Source of the DNA: Synergistaceae bacterium
Lineage (GTDB): Bacteria > Synergistota > Synergistia > Synergistales > Aminobacteriaceae
DNA: 54,253 bases
Assembly: GCA_017448795.1 (NCBI GenBank)
Contig: JAFSKV010000065.1
Location: 1-54,253, forward strand
Direction: 5' to 3'
In this document: positions 24,437 through 35,604 of the stretch, piece after piece
Position numbering within the stretch: position 1 is the stretch's first letter
Layout: each line of letters starts with the position of its first letter
The notes under the pieces: model-generated
What the model saw: the letters and a program-made list of their open reading frames with translations, nothing else
Told to the model about the DNA's origin: nothing
Database searches by the model: none
Translations under genes and position numbers: made by a program

Positions 24437-25249
24437 ATGATACCGACAAGAGAGCAGATGCAGGAAGTCTTCGATGACACACTGCGCTTCATTGAGGAGG
24501 ACTCATATCTTGTCCGGTCAGCAGTACACACAGAGAATCACACGAGGGTATACCCTGCTGATTTCGCGGAAGAAGCTGGCGCGCACAAGGCCGGAACCGT
24601 GAGGGTGGTACAGGGCCGGACATTGCGGACAGCATTGAGCCTTCACGGTGAGTTCCCCGACATGAAGATAGCCGCGCTGAATTTCGCCGCCTCACAGCAC
24701 CCCGGCGGAGGAGTCCGGGCAGGAAGCCTCGCCCAAGAAGAGAGCCTCTGCCGGTCGTCAACACTTTACCCCTCACTCATCACTGACACAGCCCGCAGAG
24801 GATTCTACGAGTACCACGCATACAATCACGGATGGGAGGCAAGCGACACTTGCATATACTCGCCTGATGTTGTGATTTGCCGCGACGATGACGACTACAT
24901 ACCCGCAAGGCTGAAGCCGGAAGATTTCGTTGCGGCCGACATAATCACCTGCGCCGCCCCTCATGTTTTCCGCAATGTTGAGATTTCCCCCGCTGGCCTG
25001 TACGCAATGCATCTCTCACGCGCAAGAAACATCCTCCGTGTGTGCGCGTACAACGGCGCGGATATTCTTGTCACTGGCGCATTCGGCTGCGGTGCGTTCC
25101 ACAATCCGGCTGAGCTTGTTGCAAGGGCTTGGCGTGAGGCTCTGAGTGTTTACCGGGAGAAGTTCGAGCTTGTTGTGTTTGCGGTGAAGTGCCACAAAGA
25201 ATCCCCCAACAATTACGACATATTCAGAAAGGAATTACTGCGGCCATGA
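24437..25249 (+). CDS. Microbial PARG-like ADP-ribose hydrolase (TIGR02452 type)
   Basis: This 270-residue macrodomain-type protein carries the bacterial PARG signature: LNFAASQHPGGG near residue 85, then eight residues to AQEESLCRSSTLYP. In PARG enzymes the GGG loop binds diphosphate and the paired Glu residues cut ADP-ribose bonds. VLVTGAFGCGAFHNP-like DILVTGAFGCGAFHNP near residue 215 is the other conserved macrodomain loop. It may remove ADP-ribose from proteins, DNA or metabolites. It is followed, with a four-base overlap to a possible ATG, by the NAD-precursor transporter gene pnuC, which suggests a link to NAD metabolism. AAGGAGG precedes the ATG. Confidence 0.87.
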   Translation: MIPTREQMQEVFDDTLRFIEEDSYLVRSAVHTENHTRVYPADFAEEAGAHKAGTVRVVQGRTLRTALSLHGEFPDMKIAALNFAASQHPGGGVRAGSLAQEESLCRSSTLYPSLITDTARRGFYEYHAYNHGWEASDTCIYSPDVVICRDDDDYIPARLKPEDFVAADIITCAAPHVFRNVEISPAGLYAMHLSRARNILRVCAYNGADILVTGAFGCGAFHNPAELVARAWREALSVYREKFELVVFAVKCHKESPNNYDIFRKELLRP

Positions 25250-25274
25250 AAAAATTTTCCGTCGGCATGTTCGA

Positions 25275-25850
25275 GTGATTAACTTCGTCAGCGCGGTGTG
25301 CGGAATATTCTGCGTTTTCCTGACAGCAAAGGCCAGCATCTCCAACTTCATTTTCGCCGTGATTAACACGTTCGTCTACTCTGTCTACCTGTTCTACTGG
25401 AGGATATACGGGACATTCTTTCTTGAAGTCGCGTTCTACCTTCCTGTTGAGATAGTCTCTTGGGTCTTGTGGAGCAGGCACAGGGACGACATAGACCACG
25501 AGAAGACAAAAGCAAGGAAGCTGTCCATCACTCAGAATCTGTTGACGGCTGTTGTTGTTGGTACTGTTGGGATTTCGGCGCATTATGTCCTTGTGGGGAT
25601 GAACGGCACTGCGGCATGGCTTGACGCTTTCACGCTGGCAATAGGAATCGTTGCGGTCATTCTGGAGCTGTTCAGGTACAAGGAGCAGTATGTGTGGTGG
25701 ATAATCACGGACATAATCACTGTGGCACTCTACATAGTACACTTTGACGCTGTATATCTCACCAAGCGGGTAATATATCTCATTGTGGCACTGGCCGGTC
25801 TGCGCAACTGGCACATCCTCAACAAGGAACGCAACGCCCTGAATGTATAA
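25275..25850 (+). CDS. pnuC: Nicotinamide riboside transporter PnuC
   Basis: This 191-residue protein has about seven membrane segments and the PnuC pattern FVSAVCGIFCVFLTAK, FAVINTFVYSVYLFYWRIYG and a C-terminal WWIITDIITVALYIVHF. PnuC proteins take up nicotinamide riboside or related vitamins by facilitated diffusion. The GTG at 25275 has no ribosome site. A better-coupled ATG at 25246 overlaps the upstream stop (ATGA) but reads only ten codons to a TGA at 25276. One base inserted there would give a continuous N-terminus, so a frameshift or re-initiation is possible. Confidence 0.82.
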   Translation: MINFVSAVCGIFCVFLTAKASISNFIFAVINTFVYSVYLFYWRIYGTFFLEVAFYLPVEIVSWVLWSRHRDDIDHEKTKARKLSITQNLLTAVVVGTVGISAHYVLVGMNGTAAWLDAFTLAIGIVAVILELFRYKEQYVWWIITDIITVALYIVHFDAVYLTKRVIYLIVALAGLRNWHILNKERNALNV

Positions 25851-25887
25851 TGTTACCGCAACAACATCAAAGGAGGAATAATCCGCA

Positions 25888-26928
25888 ATGGGAGTAATGA
25901 AACACTACCGGGATCTGCTGCCCGTAACAGACAAGACACCCGACGTAAACCTTGAGGAAGGAAACACGCCGCTGATCTACCTTCCCCGCGTGAGTGAGAG
26001 GCTAGGCATCAAGCTCTACGGAAAATTCGAGGGCTGCAACCCTTCCGGCTCGTTCAAGGACAGGGGAATGTTCCTCGCTGTAGCAAAAGCACTTGAGGAC
26101 GGCAAGAGGGCTGTAATATGCGCGTCAACAGGAAACACATCCGCATCAGCCGCCGCATACGCCGCAAGCCAGGGCATACCGTGCTTCGTGTTGCTTCCGG
26201 CCGGGAAAGTGGCACTCGGCAAGCTCGCTCAGGCTCTCATGTACGGCGCAAAGGTTATCGCGGTGAAGGGCAACTTCGACCGGGCGTTAGAATTGGCGCG
26301 TGAGGGAGCTGACAAGACCGGGTGTGCTATGGTCAACAGCGTCAACCCCTACAGGCTCATCGGTCAGCGTTCCGGGGCGTGGGAAATCTGCGACGTTCTC
26401 GGCCATGCCCCCGACTGGCACGCAATCCCCGTCGGCAACGCAGGCAATATCTCCGCTTACTGGGCAGGCTACAACGAGTACCACAAGCTCGGCAAAATCT
26501 CAGCATTACCCCGCATGATGGGCTTCCAGGCAGAAGGAGCAGCCCCCCTCGTCTACAACAAGCCATGCCCCAACCCTGAGACAGTCGCAACAGCAATCCG
26601 CATCGGCAATCCCGTTAGCGCGCACCTCGCACGGGCGGCAGTGAGTGAGTCGGGCGGCGAGTTCAACGCTGTAACGGATGAGCAGATTCTTGAGGCACAG
26701 AGGATACTTGCGGCTGAAGGAGGAGTCTTCGCAGAGCCTGCATCTTGCGCGCCACTCGCCGGACTCCTCAAGCTCAAACGCGCCGGAAAACTCCCGGAAG
26801 GCATCACAGTAACAATGATACTCACAGGCAACGGCCTCAAAGACCCTGATACGGCCATGTCCCAAGTAGGCAGACCCGTCGAGATTGGCGACACGTTAGA
26901 CGAATTGATGCGGGTGCTTGAAGCATGA
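25888..26928 (+). CDS. thrC: Threonine synthase
   Basis: This 346-residue PLP enzyme converts O-phosphohomoserine to threonine. The PLP lysine lies in NPSGSFKDRGMFLAV near residue 55, followed by ICASTGNTSASAAAYAA, the NAGNISAYWAGY loop and GNGLKDPDTA at the C-terminus. Length matches the short class of bacterial ThrC (about 350). AAAGGAGG precedes the ATG and a TATAAT lies at 25846-25851. The gene overlaps thrB by four bases. Confidence 0.95.
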   Translation: MGVMKHYRDLLPVTDKTPDVNLEEGNTPLIYLPRVSERLGIKLYGKFEGCNPSGSFKDRGMFLAVAKALEDGKRAVICASTGNTSASAAAYAASQGIPCFVLLPAGKVALGKLAQALMYGAKVIAVKGNFDRALELAREGADKTGCAMVNSVNPYRLIGQRSGAWEICDVLGHAPDWHAIPVGNAGNISAYWAGYNEYHKLGKISALPRMMGFQAEGAAPLVYNKPCPNPETVATAIRIGNPVSAHLARAAVSESGGEFNAVTDEQILEAQRILAAEGGVFAEPASCAPLAGLLKLKRAGKLPEGITVTMILTGNGLKDPDTAMSQVGRPVEIGDTLDELMRVLEA

Positions 26929-27839
26929 TATTACGCCTGAAAGTCCCGGCCACGACGGCGAACCTCGGCTCCGGCTTCGACACTCTCGGAATGGCTCTCA
27001 ACCTGTACAACATCTTCACCGTAACGGAGCTTCTCCCGGCGGGCGAATATCGGTCGGAAGTGTGGGGCGAGGGTGTCGACCTGCTGAAGGACGCGCGCAA
27101 GAACATGCTCGTAACCAGCTACCTCAAGGCCTGCGATGAATGGTGCGTAACTCCTCAGGGCTTCGCGTTCGAGAGCTGCAACGCCGTCCCACTGAACCGA
27201 GGACTCGGCAGCTCGTCGACTGCTGTAGTTGCCGGGGTAATGATTGCTGACATTTTGTCGGGGCGGAAAAATTCTGAGGCCGAGCTTCTCCGTGTCATGA
27301 CGAAAATCGAGGGGCACCCGGACAATGTCGTACCCTGCTGTATCGGCGGAATGACTGTGTCATGCTGGGACGGGGAGTCTTTGCGCTACGTTAGGCTTCC
27401 TGCTTTGCCTGCTGACTTGAACGTGATAGCCGTTGTGCCGGATTTTGAGGTGAGGACGGAGGAGGCGAGGCGGATACTGCCTGAGAGCGTGCCGTTCCGT
27501 GATGCCGTGTTCAACGTGAGCCATGCCAGCATACTCTGCGCGGCGTGGGCTATGGGACGCTGGGACTTGTTGCGCGTGGGAATGGAGGACAGATTGCACC
27601 AGGCTCACAGGGCGAAGCTCTTTCCGGGCGAGACGGGGGAAAAGTTCTTCAGCGAGATCGCTAATCACCCTGACTGCGTGGCGACGGCGATTTCGGGTTC
27701 TGGGCCGACGATGATTGCGATTGTTCACGGCCCGGCGGCTAAACTGTCTGAGGCTATGTGCAGGATTTTCACGGAGGGAGGAGCGGCATCACACTTCTTC
27801 GTCCTGAGCTGTTCGAGTTCCGGGACAGCCGCCGAATAA
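26925..27839 (+). CDS. thrB: Homoserine kinase
   Basis: This 304-residue GHMP kinase phosphorylates homoserine, the step before ThrC. KVPATTANLGSGFDTLGMAL is the N-terminal signature, PLNRGLGSSSTAVVAG near residue 90 the ATP-binding loop, and TAISGSGPTMIAI near 265 the third GHMP motif. Its ATG overlaps the thrC stop (ATGA), so the two are translationally coupled. A strong terminator follows. Confidence 0.95.
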   Translation: MILRLKVPATTANLGSGFDTLGMALNLYNIFTVTELLPAGEYRSEVWGEGVDLLKDARKNMLVTSYLKACDEWCVTPQGFAFESCNAVPLNRGLGSSSTAVVAGVMIADILSGRKNSEAELLRVMTKIEGHPDNVVPCCIGGMTVSCWDGESLRYVRLPALPADLNVIAVVPDFEVRTEEARRILPESVPFRDAVFNVSHASILCAAWAMGRWDLLRVGMEDRLHQAHRAKLFPGETGEKFFSEIANHPDCVATAISGSGPTMIAIVHGPAAKLSEAMCRIFTEGGAASHFFVLSCSSSGTAAE

Positions 27840-27842
27840 ATG

Positions 27843-27876
27843 AATCCCCCTGACGTTGTGCCGGGGGGATTTTTGT
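27843..27876 (+). terminator. Terminator of thrC-thrB
   Basis: ATCCCCC pairs with GGGGGGAT around a 12-base loop, and a short T run follows. It closes the thr operon and faces the convergent secreted-protein genes. Confidence 0.8.
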
Positions 27877-27882
27877 TGCGTG

Positions 27883-28413
27883 TCAGTTCCACTTGTCAGT
27901 CTTGTATATAATTTGAATAAACTTGCTTGTGAGAGAACTTCCCGGAAATCTCTTCGACATCTCAGGGTTATACGTCAGAGTTATCGTCGTGTACCTGTCG
28001 GGTGTCCACACGTTCTTGAGCATGATTTTCCCGGCCGCCCTCGTGTTCGCTGTGGGAGTCTCGTTGGTCTTCCCGTAAAGCGCATTCATCCCCTTCTGTA
28101 ACGCCTCGTAAAATTTCCTGTCATACTCAGCGTTGCCCATGCTCTGAAGGTAGACCGCCTTGGACTTAAGGATCTTGTTCTTGTGGAAGCCGAATATGAA
28201 CGTCGCCGGGTAGCTCTCAAACATTCCTTCCATTGTTATTGTGTCTTTCCTGGGAGTGAGAACTTTTGCCCCGCTGTTCTCCATTCTCTTTTGTGTCCTC
28301 GCGTAAGTGTGTCCGAACGGCAGCGACAAAAACGCCTCTGAGCTATTGCCCGCCGGGAATGCCTCACCAGTCAGCACAAAGCACAGTATCAGCGCACAAA
28401 TTATCTTCCTCAT
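27883..28413 (-). CDS. Secreted protein, unknown function
   Basis: This 176-residue protein has a signal peptide (MRKIICALILCFVLTGEAFP) and a soluble domain with FLSLPFGHTYARTQKRM, FIFGFHKNKILKSKAVYL and ITLTYNPEM. No family is recognised. The ATG at 28413 is preferred over the one at 28428 because GGGAG lies at a suitable distance and the signal peptide then has a normal length. The region just upstream overlaps the stop of the adjacent small secreted gene, so the two are probably co-expressed. Confidence 0.65.
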   Translation of the reverse strand: MRKIICALILCFVLTGEAFPAGNSSEAFLSLPFGHTYARTQKRMENSGAKVLTPRKDTITMEGMFESYPATFIFGFHKNKILKSKAVYLQSMGNAEYDRKFYEALQKGMNALYGKTNETPTANTRAAGKIMLKNVWTPDRYTTITLTYNPEMSKRFPGSSLTSKFIQIIYKTDKWN

Positions 28414-28415
28414 CC

Positions 28416-28760
28416 TCAGAACTCCCATTCCAGATATTTCGCCCTCTTAGCATCCTCGCCAGTCCCGCAGCTGAAGAACCCGCTGTACCTTCTCGATGAA
28501 CGCCGCTTGATTTTCGCCGTGAGAATCTCAGCCTTGGCTATGACCCTGTAATTCTTGTCGAGAAACACCATAGTCCCCCCGAAATTCACGTTGTACTTCG
28601 TCCTGTTCCTAACTGTTACGCTGAGTCCCTTGAACGTGTACGATATTGCGGTGAAAGACAGCCCGTTTTTCCCGCGTATTGCTCCGTCCCTGATTAATGC
28701 CTCAGAAATCCCCGCCGTAAACATCACAGCCATCAAAGCGGCCGCAAATACCCTCTTCAA
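28416..28760 (-). CDS. Small secreted protein, unknown function
   Basis: This 114-residue protein has a signal peptide (MKRVFAAALMAVMFTAGISEA) and a short beta-rich domain (LSVTVRNRTKYNVNFGGTMVFL, IKRRSSRRYSGFF). The pattern recalls small domains that describe substituted or unmodified beta-strands in periplasmic proteins, but I cannot name a family. It is the first gene of a two-gene minus-strand unit with the 176-residue secreted protein and is divergent from the precorrin-2 dehydrogenase gene. Confidence 0.6.
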   Translation of the reverse strand: MKRVFAAALMAVMFTAGISEALIRDGAIRGKNGLSFTAISYTFKGLSVTVRNRTKYNVNFGGTMVFLDKNYRVIAKAEILTAKIKRRSSRRYSGFFSCGTGEDAKRAKYLEWEF

Positions 28761-28823
28761 TTTTCACGCACTCCCTGTGAGAATATATGCCGTGAATTAT
28801 AACAGCAAGGGAGGCTTTCAACA

Positions 28824-29303
28824 TTGACAGACAGCAGGCAGGCTCCGTTTTTCCCCATGATGGTTGACCTTAAGGGCCGGAAAATTCTGATTGCAGGCGG
28901 CGGAGCTGTTGCTTCAAGACGGGCAGGGACACTGCTCACTTGCGGGGCGGAAATTACGGCGGTAAGTCCCTCGTTTATCCCCGGATTCCCGGAAGGCATC
29001 CTCAGAGTTGCCCGGAAATTTTCGCCGGATGACATAGCTCCCGGATTATCCCTGATTGTCGCCGCCACAAATGACCGGGCTGTCAACCATATGATTCACG
29101 TCATGGCCAAATCCGCCGGGATTGCTGTGAATGTTGCTGACTGCCAGGAGGAATGCGACTTCTTTTTTCCCTCGCTGATTAACTCCGGGCCTGTTGCTGT
29201 GTCTGTGTGCAGTGCCGGTATAATGCCCTCATTGACACGGCGTTTGTCTGACCGTCTGCGCAGGGTCTGGCCTATATGGATTACGCAGGAAAATGACCGT
29301 TAA
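28824..29303 (+). CDS. Precorrin-2 dehydrogenase (siroheme synthase N-terminal type)
   Basis: This 159-residue NAD-binding protein matches the Met8p/CysG-N family. It has FPMMVDLKGRKILIAGGGAVASRRAGTLL, where GGGAVA is the dinucleotide loop, and VAATNDRAVNHMI and NVADCQEECDFFFPSLI in the usual order. It oxidises precorrin-2 to sirohydrochlorin and may also insert iron, feeding siroheme or cobalamin synthesis. The C-terminal helical part is short. The TTG start follows GGGAGG by ten bases. Confidence 0.88.
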   Translation: MTDSRQAPFFPMMVDLKGRKILIAGGGAVASRRAGTLLTCGAEITAVSPSFIPGFPEGILRVARKFSPDDIAPGLSLIVAATNDRAVNHMIHVMAKSAGIAVNVADCQEECDFFFPSLINSGPVAVSVCSAGIMPSLTRRLSDRLRRVWPIWITQENDR

Positions 29304-29330
29304 TTACGCTGAATGCCTGAATTTATGCTG

Positions 29331-29339
29331 TGTTATAAT
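29331..29339 (+). promoter_or_regulatory. Extended -10 promoter candidate
   Basis: TGTTATAAT is an extended -10 with a perfect TATAAT (29334-29339). It precedes the small reading frame at 29385 and the peptidase gene at 29507. No good -35 is visible. Confidence 0.5.
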
Positions 29340-29384
29340 AGCCGCGTTCGGGAGCGTGTGAATTTACAGGAGGCCTAAGTATTT

Positions 29385-29468
29385 ATGACTAGTTGCGAAT
29401 ATGCTATAATGCTTAACGGCCACCCAAGATTTCACAAATTCAGAGGTATCAAAAATTTCATGTCGTAA
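29385..29468 (+). CDS. Possible 27-residue small protein
   Basis: A short frame begins with an ATG at 29385 that has a perfect AGGAGG (29368-29373) 11 bases upstream and a promoter-like element at 29331. The peptide (MTSCEYAIMLNG, then a basic C-terminal half rich in His, Arg, Lys and Phe) shows no known family or signal peptide. A second promoter-like TGCTATAAT lies within it. It may be a real small protein, a leader peptide for the peptidase gene, or chance. Confidence 0.3.
   Translation: MTSCEYAIMLNGHPRFHKFRGIKNFMS
29402..29410 (+). promoter_or_regulatory. Second extended -10 candidate before the peptidase gene
   Basis: TGCTATAAT (TATAAT at 29405-29410) lies about 100 bases before the peptidase start. 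Two such elements in tandem suggest dual promoters. The inner one would give an mRNA without the small reading frame. Confidence 0.45.
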
Positions 29469-29506
29469 GATTACGTAATTGCGCGGCAGGTCGGGAGGAA
29501 TCGTTT

Positions 29507-32716
<3,210 letters not shown>

Positions 32717-32717
<1 letters not shown>

Positions 32718-33883
32718 TGCAGTCAATGAAGGCTGTACGAATTGCGGCGGCGGTAATGCTCGTATTCATGGCCGGGGCGTGCATGGCATCGGAGGCAGTC
32801 CCGGACCCTGAAGCAAACGCAGGTTCATCACGCCAGATGATGGGGCAGATTGAGCAGATAATATACGGCTATACCGCGCAGGGAGGACTCATAGAGAGGC
32901 TCGGAAAAGTTGAGGAGGATTTATTCGGCCGAAGCCTGCCCGGCACAATCGCAGAGAGACACGCGGCTATCCTGAATTTTCTTGAGACAGGGACGGATGA
33001 GCAGCCTTCCATGATGTTCAAGCTGGGAGTAGCTGAATGGGTAGTAGACAAAAAGATCCGCGCCTCAGAACCTGCTGCAAAACGTCTCGAGGACTTGGAG
33101 TCAAACCTTACAGGCGCATCACGTGCGGGCAATCCTATTGTGATGAGGGTAGAGAGCCTTCTTGCCACTCTTATTATGGACCCGGTAACAGCGACTCCCG
33201 TAACAATTCCTGCTAACACTGTGATGAAATTCCGCTTCATGGACGAGCTTAGTCCCGGAAAGTCAAAGGCAGGCGACTCCGTCAGGCTTGAACTTACACA
33301 TGACCTTATCGTGAATCAGAATCTTGTTGCTCCGGCAGGCTCATTGATGATTACGGAAGTGAGATCTGTGAAGCGTCCGGGAATGTTCGGAGTTCCCGGT
33401 GAAGTCAGGCTGTCATTCAACGGACTCAAGCCGCTTGGACCGCAGAGAGTTCCTGTTTTGGTGGGCAATGAGTCCCAGAAGGCCATCAAGGAAGCCCGTC
33501 AGGTAGGAGGGCGCGGTGAAGGGGCAGTGATTGGCGCGGGTGCAATGAGCATAGCAGGGGCTGCGCTGCTTGGGCCTGTCGGTCTGGTCAGCGGGGTATT
33601 CATCCGCGGGAACTCGATAAAGATAGCGGCGGGTTCTGTGACATTCATGCAGACATCGGGGGACTGCACGGTCTCAGCGTACCCTATACCGATAAGCCTT
33701 CAGACAGCCGACAACAACATAGTAACGGTCAAGCCGTCGCAGGCGGAAGACCCTCCGTCAACAAGCTACAACCCTGACCGTGACACGATAATCAAAGGGG
33801 ACGTGTTCAAGCGCGACACTTACGGAGCCCCAGCGACTACAGGAGGAGACTTTGAGCTTCCGCCGGAACAGAGCGTCAATTAG
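32717..33883 (+). CDS. Secreted protein upstream of the LPS-transport genes
   Basis: This 388-residue protein has a signal peptide ending near MAGACMAS, where a Cys might be lipidated. The first part holds a heptad-like motif, IEQIIYGYTAQGGLIERL and KVEEDLFGRSLPGTIAERH. A middle domain (TIPANTVMKFRFMDELSPGKSKAGD) looks like a beta-rich accessory fold, and a glycine/alanine-rich hydrophobic segment lies near residues 270-300. Function is unknown. The ATG at 32717 overlaps the pyrG stop, and its end overlaps the next gene. The position suggests a role in the envelope. Confidence 0.7.
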
Positions 33884-35015
33884 CGTCATGAGATTTCTAC
33901 TCGCCGCGATATTAACGGCGGGTATTTTTTTTGCTTCATCACAGGCTGCCGAACTGTCTCCGTCAGACCAGACGATACGCATACTGGAACGCTGGACATC
34001 CGCGCACTGGGGGCAGGACTGCTTTGTGTGGGTCGTGCATTACCCGGAGGAGCTTGCGGAGCCTTGGGCAGAAGCTGAAGCTGTAAGAGCCGGGATGAGT
34101 GAGACGGAGAGGGAGCGCTTCAGGGAAAATTTCGTGTCTGAGCTGAAACTTGACACGTCAGAGACATTCCTTGTGAGCGTGTACTCATTCGGAGCAAGAC
34201 CCGTGAACCTTTCTCCCGTGAAAGACAGCGTGTCCCTCCTGGCGGCGACAGGCGAGAGAATAAAGCCGTCAAGGTACGACTCATCCCTCGACAACCCTTC
34301 AGCCGGAGTCGTCCAAGGCCTCGTGTTTTTCCCGAAGCAGTCAAACAAGGATTACGTCATCGGCATAAAGGGACTGGGACGCAACGAGCGCATATTCTCA
34401 TTCGCGCCTCCTGAGACTCCGTCTCCTTCTGAGCCGCCCAAGTCTGATGTTGTTGTCGTGGATGTCCCCAAACGCCAGACAAGAAGGCCTGCTCCTGTAG
34501 TCCCCGCAAAGAAGCCTGCTCCTGTTCCTCCTCCTCCTCCTGCTATTCCCCCGAGGCCTATAACGCCCATATTCCGCGAAGAGTCAAGCGACATGGCCGG
34601 GTTTGTGCAGTCAGTGAGGGAGCGCGGCAGCATATCGCGGGACAATCCTGCTTCTTCCCCGCCTCCTCCTCAGACACCAAGAAGTTCCCCGCCTAACACA
34701 GATAACTCATATTCAAGCCGTGAGACAGTGCTAAGGAGATTCCTGAATCTTTGGGCTGAAGGGAATTACGGCGGAATGTATGACATGCTTTCTGACGGGT
34801 CAAAGCGCGCGCTCTCCCGTGAGAATTTCGCGAAGGAAGCGGGGAAGGCCTCAGACATCCGGGCGGGAATCAAGGGCGGAGATTTTAGGATTGACTGGCT
34901 AGGCGAGGAAAGAGCAAAGGTCATAACAGTAAGAAAGACTCTCGTGTTCAGATCCGTATCATCAAGGACTCTGGGAATCACCCGCGAGGGGTCATCATGG
35001 CGGGTTGTCTGGTGA
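33852..35015 (+). CDS. Secreted proline-rich protein, unknown function
   Basis: This 387-residue protein has a signal peptide (MRFLLAAILTAGIFFASS) after an optional basic leader. A soluble N-terminal domain follows, then a proline-rich linker near residues 200-290 (several PPPPP runs), and a C-terminal domain (VLRRFLNLWAEGNYGGMYDML) like the small NTF2-type domains in secreted proteins. The TTG at 33852 has AGGAGG five bases upstream. The ATG at 33888 is an alternative without a clear site. It overlaps the upstream gene by 32 bases and precedes lptC. Confidence 0.68.
   Translation: MSFRRNRASISVMRFLLAAILTAGIFFASSQAAELSPSDQTIRILERWTSAHWGQDCFVWVVHYPEELAEPWAEAEAVRAGMSETERERFRENFVSELKLDTSETFLVSVYSFGARPVNLSPVKDSVSLLAATGERIKPSRYDSSLDNPSAGVVQGLVFFPKQSNKDYVIGIKGLGRNERIFSFAPPETPSPSEPPKSDVVVVDVPKRQTRRPAPVVPAKKPAPVPPPPPAIPPRPITPIFREESSDMAGFVQSVRERGSISRDNPASSPPPPQTPRSSPPNTDNSYSSRETVLRRFLNLWAEGNYGGMYDMLSDGSKRALSRENFAKEAGKASDIRAGIKGGDFRIDWLGEERAKVITVRKTLVFRSVSSRTLGITREGSSWRVVW
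33902..33932 (+). terminator. Terminator-like hairpin inside a signal-peptide coding region
   Basis: CGCCG (33902-33906) pairs with CGGCG (33916-33920) and eight T follow shortly. The sequence codes for LAAILTAGIFF, so coding demand alone may explain it. If active it would act as an intragenic attenuator for the lpt genes. The T run is also a slippage-prone site. Confidence 0.3.
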
Positions 35016-35025
35016 GGTGCGGGGA

Positions 35026-35604
35026 ATGAGAAATATCTTCACCCGGGTCACGCCCAAGAAGCTGCTCCTTGCCCTCCTGATCGCCGGAGTGTGCTGGCTC
35101 GTGCAGCTCGCGATACAGGACTCAAGCCTCGACATCGACCTTCTCCGCGAGAGCCTCCTAAACATGCCCGGTATTGTCATGGAGAACATAAGGTTTTCCC
35201 GCGAGATTTCCGGGGACTTGTGGCAGGTCAGGCTTCCCTATCTCGAACAGAGAGACAAGACCGTAAACTTCCGCTCCGCCGACATAAAGCGCACACTGAG
35301 CGGGGACAAAGGGCAATGGTCATTCTTCGGGAAGGCCGGCGTTTATTCCGACGACAAAAAGGCCGCAAGCCTCTACGGACTCACGGGTACGCTTCATGAC
35401 GAAGGCAGGACATGGACGCTTGACAGCCCGGTTCTCACGTGGCAGGAGACGGGCAACACTTTGATTTTTCCGCAAGGACTCACGCTTCGTGATGATGAGT
35501 TTTCACTGGACACTCCGATTGCAAGCACAGATAACAGCCGCGTGATATTATTACAGCATGGAGGCGTAATCATATGGCGAAAACCAAAATCATCGGCGCG
35601 TTGA
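35026..35604 (+). CDS. lptC: LptC-family LPS transport protein
   Basis: This 192-residue protein has a single N-terminal membrane helix (KKLLLALLIAGVCWLVQLAIQ) and a beta-rich periplasmic part. VRLPYLEQRDKTVNF, WSFFGKAGVYSDDKKAASLYGLTG and LDSPVLTWQETGNTLIFP fit LptC. LptC receives lipopolysaccharide from the inner-membrane LptBFG complex and passes it to LptA. The ATG at 35026 is chosen over a TTG at 35005. Its end overlaps lptD by 31 bases, supporting the assignment. Confidence 0.75.
   Translation: MRNIFTRVTPKKLLLALLIAGVCWLVQLAIQDSSLDIDLLRESLLNMPGIVMENIRFSREISGDLWQVRLPYLEQRDKTVNFRSADIKRTLSGDKGQWSFFGKAGVYSDDKKAASLYGLTGTLHDEGRTWTLDSPVLTWQETGNTLIFPQGLTLRDDEFSLDTPIASTDNSRVILLQHGGVIIWRKPKSSAR

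Noticed and set aside
34520-34560. CCT trinucleotide run in the proline-rich gene as a phase-variable repeat
   Set aside because: The unit is three bases, so length changes keep the frame. It only codes for a proline stretch.
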